Positions 17,444-26,680 of a stretch of DNA of 64,000 nt are shown piece after piece. This DNA comes from Henriciella pelagia (GTDB lineage: Bacteria; Pseudomonadota; Alphaproteobacteria; Caulobacterales; Hyphomonadaceae). A program made the position numbers and the translations under genes. The notes beneath the pieces were generated by a model that was given only the letters and a program-made list of their open reading frames with translations, did no database searches and was not told where the DNA came from. Location of the stretch: positions 186,001 through 250,000 of the forward strand of contig NZ_NCSU01000015.1 of assembly GCF_002088945.1 (NCBI RefSeq), read 5' to 3'. The first letter of the stretch is position 1. Each line of letters begins with the position of its first letter.

Positions 17444-18061
17444 CTAGCTGCTGGCAGTCACGCCCTGAGAACCTGACGCATAGGCGCTCGCAAGCTGGTC
17501 CGCGGAAAGCCTCGCAGCGTCAATGGATGACGCGAAATGGACCAGGGCGAGTTCGGCACCAGTCAGGCCCGTATTGCCACGCGCCCCGGCAATCCCGGCG
17601 GCTTCGGAGAAGCTGCGATAGCTTTTCTGCGCGACGACGAGCGCGCTTTCGAAGCTGATCACATCCGCGCGAGAGACTTTCCCCGTCAATAGCAGCTCTT
17701 CGGCCAGGAGATCGAGCTGCTGCAGGGATGTCGCGGCTTGGCGCGCATCTGTTTCGATGGTCCGGAAGACCTCTTCCACGGCAAGGTCACCCGCGCCAAT
17801 CTTGTCGCCATAGCTTGCAGGCGCCCGGTCGGTCTGTTCCGATGCCCCGCCAAACAGGATGTTGGCGAAGTCTGCGAGGCCCTTGGATTCGGACACCCAA
17901 CCCTCAGCTTCGGCGTTTACCTTGAAAGTGGTGGCCGACTCTCGCAATGCAGATTGTTCACTGGCCAAGCTGGTTTCGACAATCGCTTCCTTCGAGACCA
18001 TCGATACGGTCGCGCACCCTGACAGAAGCAGGATTGACAGAGAAGAAAGCACTTTCATCAT
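17444..18061 (-). CDS. Small helical lipoprotein of unknown function
   Basis: A 205-aa predicted lipoprotein: MMKVLSSLSILLLSGC puts the lipidated Cys at 16. The mature part is Ala/Ser/Glu-rich, appears almost wholly helical and has no motif I recognise. I chose the ATG at 18061; an in-frame TTG two codons earlier is less likely. It converges with the DUF262 gene (37-nt gap) and is divergent from pip. It could be a periplasmic helical-bundle protein, but nothing in the context points to a role. Confidence 0.65.
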   Translation of the reverse strand: MMKVLSSLSILLLSGCATVSMVSKEAIVETSLASEQSALRESATTFKVNAEAEGWVSESKGLADFANILFGGASEQTDRAPASYGDKIGAGDLAVEEVFRTIETDARQAATSLQQLDLLAEELLLTGKVSRADVISFESALVVAQKSYRSFSEAAGIAGARGNTGLTGAELALVHFASSIDAARLSADQLASAYASGSQGVTASS

Positions 18062-18187
18062 CGACAACTGACCGCCCGTAAATTACGCAACCCCGCACTG
18101 AGGATTACAGATTGGCCATTACGCGTCCAGACCTTAATCCCATATAGAATTGCAAATGTATGAAGAGGGGGTGAACAAGGGTTATCG

Positions 18188-19144
18188 ATGTTAAAACTTT
18201 ATCCACCAATAGAAGCCCGGAAGACGGGACGACTGAAAGTTACGGACCTCCATGAGATCTACTGGGAGGAATCGGGCAATCCCGACGGCCTGCCAATCAT
18301 TGCGCTTCACGGCGGTCCCGGCGGTGGATCGAACCCTGAAATGCGTCGCTTCTTCGATCCGGAAATCTATCGCATCATTCTGTTCGATCAGCGCGGCTGC
18401 GGTCGCTCCACCCCGCACTCGGAGCTGCGCGAGAATGATACCTGGGCGCTCGTCAGCGACATGGAGGCAATCCGCGAACACCTCGGCATTGACAAATGGG
18501 TTGTCTTCGGTGGGTCCTGGGGCTCCACCCTCTCTCTGTCATATGCGGTCACCCATACCGAGCGCGTCCTTGGCCTGATCCTGCGCGGCATCTTCCTGAT
18601 CACGGACGCCGAGATCCAGTGGTTCTACCAGGACGGGGCGAGCCGCCTCTTCCCCGACGCCTATGACCGCTATGTCGCTCCCATACCGGAGGCGGAACGC
18701 GGTGACCTGCTGCACGCTTTTCACAAACGCCTGATCAGCGACAACCGGCAGGAACGCCTTGCCGCCGCCAAGGCATGGGCGTGTTGGGAAGGTGAGACGA
18801 TCTCCATTCAGGGCCCCTCTTCTCGCCCTGCCAAATTCGAGGAAGACGCTTTCGCTGACGCCTTTGCCCGCATTGAGTGCCACTACTTCGTCAACAAGGG
18901 CTTCTTCGAGGACGATGGCTGGCTGCTCAAGCAGGCGGCAGAGAAGCTGAAAGGTGTTCCGGGCATCATCGTACACGGACGGTACGACGTGGTGACGCCG
19001 CTCTCGACGGCCTGGGCGCTCACCAAGGTCTGGCCGGATGCAGAGCTCCACATCGTCTCGGACGCGGGCCATTCCAGCCTCGACAGCGGCATCATCGACC
19101 AGCTGATCCGCGCCACCCGGAGTTTCGCGAAGAAATTTGGATAG
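18188..19144 (+). CDS. pip: Proline iminopeptidase
   Basis: A 318-aa S33-family alpha/beta hydrolase that removes N-terminal proline. The family signatures HGGPGGG (41-47) and DQRGCGRS (67-74) are present, with Ser110 in GGSWGS, Asp267 in HGRYDVVTP and His295 in DAGHSS as the catalytic triad. No signal peptide, so cytoplasmic. The ATG at 18188 follows a weak aaggg SD. It ends before a bidirectional terminator shared with the transporter gene. Confidence 0.93.
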   Translation: MLKLYPPIEARKTGRLKVTDLHEIYWEESGNPDGLPIIALHGGPGGGSNPEMRRFFDPEIYRIILFDQRGCGRSTPHSELRENDTWALVSDMEAIREHLGIDKWVVFGGSWGSTLSLSYAVTHTERVLGLILRGIFLITDAEIQWFYQDGASRLFPDAYDRYVAPIPEAERGDLLHAFHKRLISDNRQERLAAAKAWACWEGETISIQGPSSRPAKFEEDAFADAFARIECHYFVNKGFFEDDGWLLKQAAEKLKGVPGIIVHGRYDVVTPLSTAWALTKVWPDAELHIVSDAGHSSLDSGIIDQLIRATRSFAKKFG

Positions 19145-19167
19145 GCATCGCGAACTGAAGACCCATG

Positions 19168-19194
19168 AAAAGGGCGCCGCACAGGCGCCCTTTT
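19168..19194. terminator. Bidirectional intrinsic terminator between pip and the NSS transporter
   Basis: Arms aaaagggcgcc (19168-19178) and ggcgccctttt (19184-19194), perfect over 11 bp with a 5-nt loop. T-runs lie on the plus side, and A-runs opposite serve as U-runs for the minus side. It sits between two convergent genes and can end both. Confidence 0.92.
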
Positions 19195-19213
19195 GCTTTT
19201 TCGGAGGCCTCGC

Positions 19214-20629
19214 CTATTCGGCCGGAAGCGGATTGTTCGGCCCGAGAATGCTCGTCATGAAGTCTGGAAGCTGCACATTGTATTGCTGCTGGATCTTGTC
19301 GAAGAAGCCGAAGAACAGGACAAAGGCCAGGAACACCGGCACCGGCCACCGCATCAGGAAGCGCCACACATTCATGATCGTGCCTTCGCCAAGTTCACTC
19401 TCGAGCATGTCGCGCGACAGGATCCATCCAGCGAAAATCACTGCCAGCAATCCGCCGAGCGGCAGTAGGAGATTCCCCGTCAGGAAGTCCACGAAGTCGA
19501 GATAATCAAGCGAGAACACATAGGCCGACCCCACAACGAACAGGATCACACCCATGCCAAGCGAGGCCCCGAACCGGGTGACGCCCTGACGCTCCTCAAG
19601 CCATGATACGGATACTTCCATCAGGGAGATCGAGGAGGTGAACGCGGCAAAGAGCGCGAGGCCGAAAAAGATGACAGCCATGATTTCACCGCCGGGAATG
19701 CTGCCAAATGCAACCGGCATCGACACGAAAAACAGGCTCGGTCCACCGGCCGGGTCGAGACCCGCAGCGAAGACGATCGGGAAGATGGCAAAGCCGGCAA
19801 TCAGCGCAACCATCGTATCAGAACCTGCAACGATGCCTGACGCCCGCGGAATGTGCGTATCCCGCGCCAGATAGGCGCCGTAAGTAATCATCAGGCCCAC
19901 ACCGACACCAATCGAGAAGAAGGCTTGTCCAATGGCTTCGAGGAAGGTGTTGAAGCCCACATCCTCCCATTTCGGGGTCAGGAGAAACTCAGCGGCGGCC
20001 CCGGCATCGCCATTGGCCAGCGAAAAGCCGACGACAACAACCAGCATGATGAAAAAGGCCGGCATGAGTACTGTCGCCGCCCTTTCGATGCCGCCTTTCA
20101 CCCCTCGTCCGACAATCCACACATTGGTGGCAAGGAACAGGGCAAGCAGGAAGAGAATGTACCATTTCGATGCCATGGGATGGGCGCCAATGCCGATCAC
20201 ATCCTCGAAATTCGTGCCAGACGCCTCCGCATTCATGCCGACAAACTTGCCCTGGAGCGCTTGTAGCGTGAACGCGATCAGCCAGGACGAAATGACGACG
20301 TAGAAGCTTAGAATGAATGACGCCGTCAGCGTGCCGACCCAGCCGACAATGCCCCAATTGAGGCTCTTGCCTTCGGCGCGGGCCAGCGACTCGACGCCTT
20401 CGACAGCCGACATGCCGGACTTTCGTCCCATCGCATATTCAGCCATCAGCAATGGCAGGCCCACGAAGGCGACAGAGATCAGATAGATGACGATAAATGC
20501 GCCGCCGCCATTCTCACCCGCCGTGTAGGGAAAACGCCAGAAATTGCCGAGACCGACGGATGAGCCCACAGCGGCCATGATGAAGCCGAACTTTGAGCCC
20601 CATGTCTCTGTCTTGCGACCAATTTCCAT
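19214..20629 (-). CDS. Neurotransmitter:sodium symporter family transporter
   Basis: A 471-aa inner-membrane protein with 11-12 predicted transmembrane segments. The first contains GLGNFWRFPYTAGENGGGAF, the NSS signature at the substrate and sodium site of LeuT-type carriers. The family imports amino acids or related amines with Na+. Substrate cannot be inferred from context. The ATG at 20629 has ggag 7 nt upstream. It lies 81 nt downstream of rodA on the same strand but probably has its own promoter. Confidence 0.92.
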   Translation of the reverse strand: MEIGRKTETWGSKFGFIMAAVGSSVGLGNFWRFPYTAGENGGGAFIVIYLISVAFVGLPLLMAEYAMGRKSGMSAVEGVESLARAEGKSLNWGIVGWVGTLTASFILSFYVVISSWLIAFTLQALQGKFVGMNAEASGTNFEDVIGIGAHPMASKWYILFLLALFLATNVWIVGRGVKGGIERAATVLMPAFFIMLVVVVGFSLANGDAGAAAEFLLTPKWEDVGFNTFLEAIGQAFFSIGVGVGLMITYGAYLARDTHIPRASGIVAGSDTMVALIAGFAIFPIVFAAGLDPAGGPSLFFVSMPVAFGSIPGGEIMAVIFFGLALFAAFTSSISLMEVSVSWLEERQGVTRFGASLGMGVILFVVGSAYVFSLDYLDFVDFLTGNLLLPLGGLLAVIFAGWILSRDMLESELGEGTIMNVWRFLMRWPVPVFLAFVLFFGFFDKIQQQYNVQLPDFMTSILGPNNPLPAE

Positions 20630-20710
20630 ATTTCGCTCCCTCCAGGAAATGATTTTGGCGGGACACTATCCACGGCGGGATAAAGGTCAACGCTTCGCGG
20701 TGTGCAGGGG

Positions 20711-21883
20711 TCAAATTCCCCCCTGAGCGGATAGTCGCTCATTGCGTCCAAGGTGAACCGAAATGATGATGCCGAAACAGGCCATCGTCGTAAACATCAC
20801 CGTCCCGCCATAAGAGACCAGCGGCAAGGGAACCCCCACGACCGGCACGAGACCGAGGACCATTGCCACATTGAACAGGATGAAGAAGGCGACGGTCGCG
20901 ACCGACCCCACTGCGGCGAACCTGCCGAACAGGCTTGTCGAGCGTCCTGCAATGATGAGTCCCCAGGTCAGGATCACACCCCAGATGAGAAGCAGGCCCG
21001 TCGCCCCCAGGAAACCGAACTCCTCGGCGATCACGGTAAGGATGAAGTCGGTATGCTGCTCGGGAATATAGTCGAGCTGGGCCTGCGTGCCTTCCATGAA
21101 GCCACGCCCCTCCCAGCCGCCTGACCCGATCGCGATCTTTGCCTGCTCGATCTGGTAGCCATCATCAAGCGTATTGACGGATTTTCCGGTCAGCTGGGCA
21201 ACGAAGGTGTCGACGCGTTCCTGCTGATAGGGTTCGAGCACAAACTGGTAGACTGGCCATATGCTGAGCAGAGCCGCAATCACTGCGGAAACTATGACAC
21301 GGTACCACAGTCCTCCGAGATAGATCAGCACCCCGCCCGATGCGAAGAGCGCGAGTGTTGTCCCGAAGTCTGGCTGTTTGAAGATCAGTGCGGCCGGCAC
21401 AAGGATCATGAACAGCGGGGGAAAATGAATCAGCAACCGCCCTGACTGGTGGGTGAGATTGTTTTGGTAGTAGCGGGCAAGCGCAAGCGTCAGGGCAAGC
21501 TTCATGAATTCGGAAGGCTGCACATTGACGGGGCCGAGCGGCAGCCAGCGCTGCGCGCCACCCCCGGTCACGCCAAACATCTCCACACCGACCAGCATGG
21601 CCAGGGTCACGAAATAGGCGGGCCAGGCGGCCTGCAGCCAGACACGAATGGGCACCAGGGCCACGACAAACATCAGGGCAAGGGCAATGCCGAAGCGCAC
21701 GGCATGGCGTGCCGGCAGGGCCGCTTCTTCAGGGTTGGTATAGGTTGCGCTGAACAGGGCTGCCGTGCCGATACAGGCGACACAGACCAGCAGCAGCACG
21801 AGCCCCCACGGTATGGCCGCAAGCGTCTTTCCGAAATCGCGGTCATCCATACGGACCGAAGAAGCGCTAGACGTCCAGGCCAT
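20711..21883 (-). CDS. rodA: Rod shape-determining SEDS glycosyltransferase RodA
   Basis: A 390-aa polytopic SEDS protein that polymerises peptidoglycan glycan strands with PBP2 during elongation. Characteristic blocks are QRWLPLGPVNVQPSEFMKLAL, KQPDFGTTL, the periplasmic IPEQHTDFILTVIAEEFGF and VPLPLVSYGGTVM. Its ATG overlaps the mrdA stop by one base. It is the last gene of the mreBCD-mrdA-rodA cluster. Confidence 0.96.
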   Translation of the reverse strand: MAWTSSASSVRMDDRDFGKTLAAIPWGLVLLLVCVACIGTAALFSATYTNPEEAALPARHAVRFGIALALMFVVALVPIRVWLQAAWPAYFVTLAMLVGVEMFGVTGGGAQRWLPLGPVNVQPSEFMKLALTLALARYYQNNLTHQSGRLLIHFPPLFMILVPAALIFKQPDFGTTLALFASGGVLIYLGGLWYRVIVSAVIAALLSIWPVYQFVLEPYQQERVDTFVAQLTGKSVNTLDDGYQIEQAKIAIGSGGWEGRGFMEGTQAQLDYIPEQHTDFILTVIAEEFGFLGATGLLLIWGVILTWGLIIAGRSTSLFGRFAAVGSVATVAFFILFNVAMVLGLVPVVGVPLPLVSYGGTVMFTTMACFGIIISVHLGRNERLSAQGGI

Positions 21884-23802
21884 CAGGGCGCGCCGCGGTC
21901 ATTGCCGCCGGAAGGGCGCCCTGCCGTCTGCTGCCATTTGGCAGCCTTGCGGGAATCGCGGCGGATCGCTTCGGCGAGGATATCCCGCGCGACCGGCGCA
22001 GCCGTACTCGACCCGCCTTCGCCATGCTCCACGACAACCGAGATCGCGTATTTCGGATCGTCTGCAGGCGCATAGGCCACGAACAGTGCATGATCGCGAA
22101 GTTTGCGATCAATCTGGTCACCCTTGAGAACGCCCGAGCGGCGCTCTTCCTCGGTGATGCGCCGCACCTGAGCCGTGCCGGTCTTGCCGGCAAGTCGTGG
22201 GCCGCCAAGGCCGAGATCCCCGGACCGCCAGGCTGTACCGCCCGCCTCTGATGTCACGCCATACATGCCGGCCATCATCCGCTCCATCATCTCCGGGTCT
22301 AGCGGGGCATCTTCCTTGATCGGCTCATCCGGGCGCGGGCCGTCACCAATGATATAGGGCTCGATGATTCGGCCCTTGGCAGCAATACGGGCAGACATGA
22401 GCGCCAGCTGGAGCGGCGTCGTGGCGAGATAGCCCTGCCCGATGCCATAATTCAGTGTCTCGCCTTCATACCAGGGCTCACCGAGCGCTTTGCGTTTCCA
22501 TTCATCATTCGGCACCGTTCCGGCACGCCCGCCCGTCAGGCCGAGCTCCCAGCGCTGGCCGAAGCCGAATTTTTTCGACACTTCCGCGATCTTCTCGACG
22601 CCAACCCGGCGGGCAATTTCGTAGAAGTAGACGTCGCAGCTTCCCTTGATCGCCCAGTGCATGTTGACCGAGCCGTGACCGCCCGCCTTCCAGCAGTGCC
22701 AGGTGCGATTGCCAAAACGGTAATAGCGGTTGCAGTGCACCCGCATTTCAGGATTGATGCCCGCCTCAAGCGCCGCAGTCGCCACCACCATCTTGAAGGT
22801 CGAGCCCGGCGGATACGTGCCGTCATAGGCCTTGTGATAGAGAGGTGAGCGGTCATTCTCACGCAGCTCGTTGTAGTCGGCATATGAAATGCCGTTGACG
22901 AAATCATTGGGGTCGAAGGCTGGCGTGGAGACAAAGGCAAGTATTGCGCCTGTCTCAATGTCGAGCACGACCGCCGCACCGCTTTCCTCGCCAAAGCGCT
23001 CAATGGCCGCCCGTTGAAGCTCCGCGTCCACTGTGAGCCCGATATCCTTGCCCGGCGTTGGTGCGAGATCGTCGCTCTCCAGTTCGCGGATGACGCGTCC
23101 GGCCGCATTCGTTTCGAGCCGGCGGAATCCGGGTTCGCCGCGCAGCCAGGCTTCGGCATGTCGCTCGACACCGGAGCGGCCTGTCCGCATGTCCGGGTGC
23201 TTGAACAGGCGCGTCAGCAGGCGGGTTTCCTCATCCCCGAGATTCTTTGTCAGCCGAGCAAGATCATCCTGGCTTGCCTTGGCGACATAGCCGAGCACAT
23301 GCGCAAAATCGCGGCCGCGCGGATAGGAACGCGTCGCAGCCATATCGACCTCGACACCCGGAATACTCGCCGCGATCAGAGACATGCGCGCAAAGTCCTC
23401 ATAGGACAGCTCGCTGCGGACAATCGTCGACTGGAAGGAGGCCTGCTGGCGCGCCTGACGCGCAATACGCGCCTGCTGTTCCGGGGGCAGGTCGATATGT
23501 CTGGCAATCTCTGACAGGGAGGCTTCGAGATTTGGGGTCTGCTCGCGAATGATGGAGACGCGTCCAGCCTGTCTGTGAGAGGCAAGCGGCACGCCGAACC
23601 GGTCATAGATCGTGCCCCGGCGCGGCGGCGCGAGGTCGAGCTTTACCCCATTCTCCTTTGCGATTTCCATGTAGCGCTGGCCTTCGAACAGCTGCAGCTG
23701 CGCGAGTCGTGCAACGAGACCTGAGAACATTAGCCCGCCTGCGATACCGGTCGCCACAGTGCGCCGGTTCAGGCGATCTTCAAAATCCTTGGGCGAACTC
23801 AT
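21883..23802 (-). CDS. mrdA: Penicillin-binding protein 2 (elongasome transpeptidase)
   Basis: A 639-aa class B PBP with one N-terminal membrane anchor. The pedestal domain starts near PPRRGTIYDRFG. The transpeptidase domain has the nucleophile block PPGSTFK near residue 333, SCD as the SxN-type motif, and KTGTAQ near 540. It crosslinks peptidoglycan together with RodA. The mreD stop overlaps its ATG as ATGA, and its own stop overlaps the rodA start. Confidence 0.96.
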   Translation of the reverse strand: MSSPKDFEDRLNRRTVATGIAGGLMFSGLVARLAQLQLFEGQRYMEIAKENGVKLDLAPPRRGTIYDRFGVPLASHRQAGRVSIIREQTPNLEASLSEIARHIDLPPEQQARIARQARQQASFQSTIVRSELSYEDFARMSLIAASIPGVEVDMAATRSYPRGRDFAHVLGYVAKASQDDLARLTKNLGDEETRLLTRLFKHPDMRTGRSGVERHAEAWLRGEPGFRRLETNAAGRVIRELESDDLAPTPGKDIGLTVDAELQRAAIERFGEESGAAVVLDIETGAILAFVSTPAFDPNDFVNGISYADYNELRENDRSPLYHKAYDGTYPPGSTFKMVVATAALEAGINPEMRVHCNRYYRFGNRTWHCWKAGGHGSVNMHWAIKGSCDVYFYEIARRVGVEKIAEVSKKFGFGQRWELGLTGGRAGTVPNDEWKRKALGEPWYEGETLNYGIGQGYLATTPLQLALMSARIAAKGRIIEPYIIGDGPRPDEPIKEDAPLDPEMMERMMAGMYGVTSEAGGTAWRSGDLGLGGPRLAGKTGTAQVRRITEEERRSGVLKGDQIDRKLRDHALFVAYAPADDPKYAISVVVEHGEGGSSTAAPVARDILAEAIRRDSRKAAKWQQTAGRPSGGNDRGAP

Positions 23803-24359
23803 ACCATGCTCCCCGTCAACGGAACGATACGCCGTCCGAGGTCAAAGACAGGCGCCATCAGCATGTGCATGACATAGGTCACGACCATTGCACTGATCAG
23901 CGGCGACACTTGAACCACATGCCCCGACGCAAAGCTCGCCAGCAACCAGACGAGGCTGAACGCTATGGCATACAGCACCACCGGCGCAGCCATGGAGATG
24001 ATCGGCGCACGTTCGCGATCGAAAGCCCGACTGAAAGCCGCGCTGAGACCAAACACGCTGAGATTGATGAAGCCGAAACAGCCAAGCGGCGCATAGGCGC
24101 TGACATCCTGGGCGACGCCGAGAATGACAAGCAGCACCATCGGGCGAAAGGCGACGCCGCTTCGACCCCAGCCGACCGCCGCCACGAGCGCTGCATAAGG
24201 CCAGACGAGTTCCTGGTCGAAAAGGGATTTCGGCGTCAGCCCGACAATCCCCACCAGGGCGACCATCAGGAACCCGATAATCAGCCGGCTAGTCGGCCCC
24301 GCTTCCCGCCAGAGACGCGAAATTCCAGACACGGCCCCCTGATCACGACGACGAGCCAT
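23799..24359 (-). CDS. mreD: Rod shape-determining protein MreD
   Basis: A 186-aa inner-membrane protein with about five transmembrane segments. MreD sequences are weakly conserved; the call rests on size, hydropathy and its place between mreC (3-nt gap) and mrdA (4-nt overlap). It forms part of the elongasome with MreB and MreC. Confidence 0.88.
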   Translation of the reverse strand: MARRRDQGAVSGISRLWREAGPTSRLIIGFLMVALVGIVGLTPKSLFDQELVWPYAALVAAVGWGRSGVAFRPMVLLVILGVAQDVSAYAPLGCFGFINLSVFGLSAAFSRAFDRERAPIISMAAPVVLYAIAFSLVWLLASFASGHVVQVSPLISAMVVTYVMHMLMAPVFDLGRRIVPLTGSMV

Positions 24360-24362
24360 GGG

Positions 24363-25262
24363 TCAGGGCGCTCCCGGATTCTGCGCGCCTTGCGGTTCTG
24401 CGCCTTCGGACGCCGCGGTTTCCGTTTCTTCGCTGGGCGCTTCTTGCACCGGGAAAGCTTCGGGCGTCGGAATCTTCATGCTCGGCATGAGGCGCACAAA
24501 ACCGCCCTGCGAGTCGCGCATGCCGAACTCGACGCGCAAGGTTCCGCCACGCTGCACGATCTCGCCGACGACAATCCCGCGCGGGAATATGCCGCCCTCG
24601 CCAGACGTCAGGACGCGCTCGCCCAGGATGAAATCGCCGCGCTCTGGAAGGTCTGTCAGCGTGCCAAGATCATCGCGGTCGCCAAACAGGATGGCGCGAA
24701 GGCCACTCGCCTCTCCCATGACGGGGACGCGCGAGTTGAAATCGGTCACCAGCAGCACGCGCGCCGAGCGCTCGCCAAGCTGAACGACCCGCCCCACCAG
24801 TCCGCCTTCATTCTCGGCATACGCCCCCTCCTCGACGCCTTGCAGCCGGCCGGCATTGACGAGAATGGCCTCGCGGAAGGGGCCGTTTGTTTCTGTTGTG
24901 ATGCGCGCTGTCACACCGCGCACAGGTGGCTCACCCATGACATTGAGCATCTCTTCATACGCTTCCAGGCGCGCCGCCATGGAAATGGCCACAGACCGAT
25001 ACCGCGTCAGTTCTCGGACCTGGGCTTCAAGCTCGCGTATACGCGCCTCACGGGCGGCCTTGCCGGTAATCTGATCCCAGAGGCCCGGACGGGCTGAACT
25101 TGCAAGCTGGTCGGCCGCCATCGCGCGTGTCGGGTCGACCATGGCGCGGAGGCGTGGAGAGGTCTGCAGCAACAGAACACCAAACAGGCCGGCAAGGGCA
25201 ATAAAAAGGGCGTATCGCCGCAACGGGCGACCCTTCAGACGCTTTCCTCGCACACGGGCCAT
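24363..25262 (-). CDS. mreC: Rod shape-determining protein MreC
   Basis: A 299-aa periplasmic scaffold. A basic N-terminus and single anchor (about 17-34) precede a coiled coil (about 70-110) and the double beta-barrel domain with the GLVGRVVQLGERSARVLLVTD block. An acidic Glu/Pro-rich tail ends the protein. It links cytoplasmic MreB to PBP2. A hairpin lies in the 85-nt gap to mreB. Confidence 0.94.
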   Translation of the reverse strand: MARVRGKRLKGRPLRRYALFIALAGLFGVLLLQTSPRLRAMVDPTRAMAADQLASSARPGLWDQITGKAAREARIRELEAQVRELTRYRSVAISMAARLEAYEEMLNVMGEPPVRGVTARITTETNGPFREAILVNAGRLQGVEEGAYAENEGGLVGRVVQLGERSARVLLVTDFNSRVPVMGEASGLRAILFGDRDDLGTLTDLPERGDFILGERVLTSGEGGIFPRGIVVGEIVQRGGTLRVEFGMRDSQGGFVRLMPSMKIPTPEAFPVQEAPSEETETAASEGAEPQGAQNPGAP

Positions 25263-25298
25263 GGACGTCCCTTCTGGCCTCCGACCACTCGATTAATC

Positions 25299-25336
25299 CT
25301 GAATTGATCCGGCCGGTTTCGCAACCGGGAATTCAG
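25299..25336. repeat. Hairpin in the mreB-mreC spacer
   Basis: Outer arms ctgaatt (25299-25305) / aattcag (25330-25336) and inner arms ccggtt (25313-25318) / aaccgg (25323-25328) around a tcgc loop, with an asymmetric bulge. No U-run follows on the transcript, so it is not a plain terminator. It could protect or process the mRNA and set the mreB to mreC ratio. Confidence 0.45.
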
Positions 25337-25347
25337 CCTGGCTGTTG

Positions 25348-26451
<1,104 letters not shown>

Positions 26452-26513
26452 TCAGCCCTATACCACAAATGCCGTTTCCACTCCGTTAACGCAAGTGAAA
26501 CACTGTTGACAGA

Positions 26514-26530
26514 TGGAACGCCTCGTTCCA
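26514..26530. promoter_or_regulatory. Palindrome upstream of mreB
   Basis: Perfect inverted repeat tggaacg-cct-cgttcca, 126-142 nt before the mreB start codon. It is of a size and symmetry suited to a dimeric regulator, or a small hairpin. No matching copy seen elsewhere in the window. Confidence 0.35.
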
Positions 26531-26548
26531 TCAGCAAATAGTTCAGTA

Positions 26549-26577
26549 ATGGCGGGGCTTTATGCGAACCCCGCCAT
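26549..26577. terminator. Hairpin between leuA and mreB, possible leuA terminator
   Basis: Perfect 9-bp arms atggcgggg (26549-26557) and ccccgccat (26569-26577) with an 11-nt loop. It lies about 100 nt past the leuA stop. There is no U-run on the minus strand, so termination would need another factor. Confidence 0.4.
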
Positions 26578-26611
26578 CGCCTCGGATTTCATTCCACAAA
26601 CGAAACGTTCA

Positions 26612-26625
26612 CTCCCGATCGGGAG
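26612..26625. promoter_or_regulatory. 14-bp perfect palindrome ctcccgatcgggag
   Basis: Uninterrupted palindrome 56 nt past the leuA stop, next to aacgaaacgttc, which itself contains an aacgtt palindrome. Possible operator for mreB transcription or simply part of the leuA 3' end. Confidence 0.3.
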
Positions 26626-26680
26626 CGATTCATTCTCTGTAAATCATCATTATTGACGCGCGCATCGCGCTTGCAAACAA

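Noticed and set aside
23658-25097. 479-aa plus-strand ORF across mrdA, mreD and mreC
   Set aside because: Spans three overlapping real genes on the other strand; composition (His, Arg-rich) is typical of an antisense artefact.
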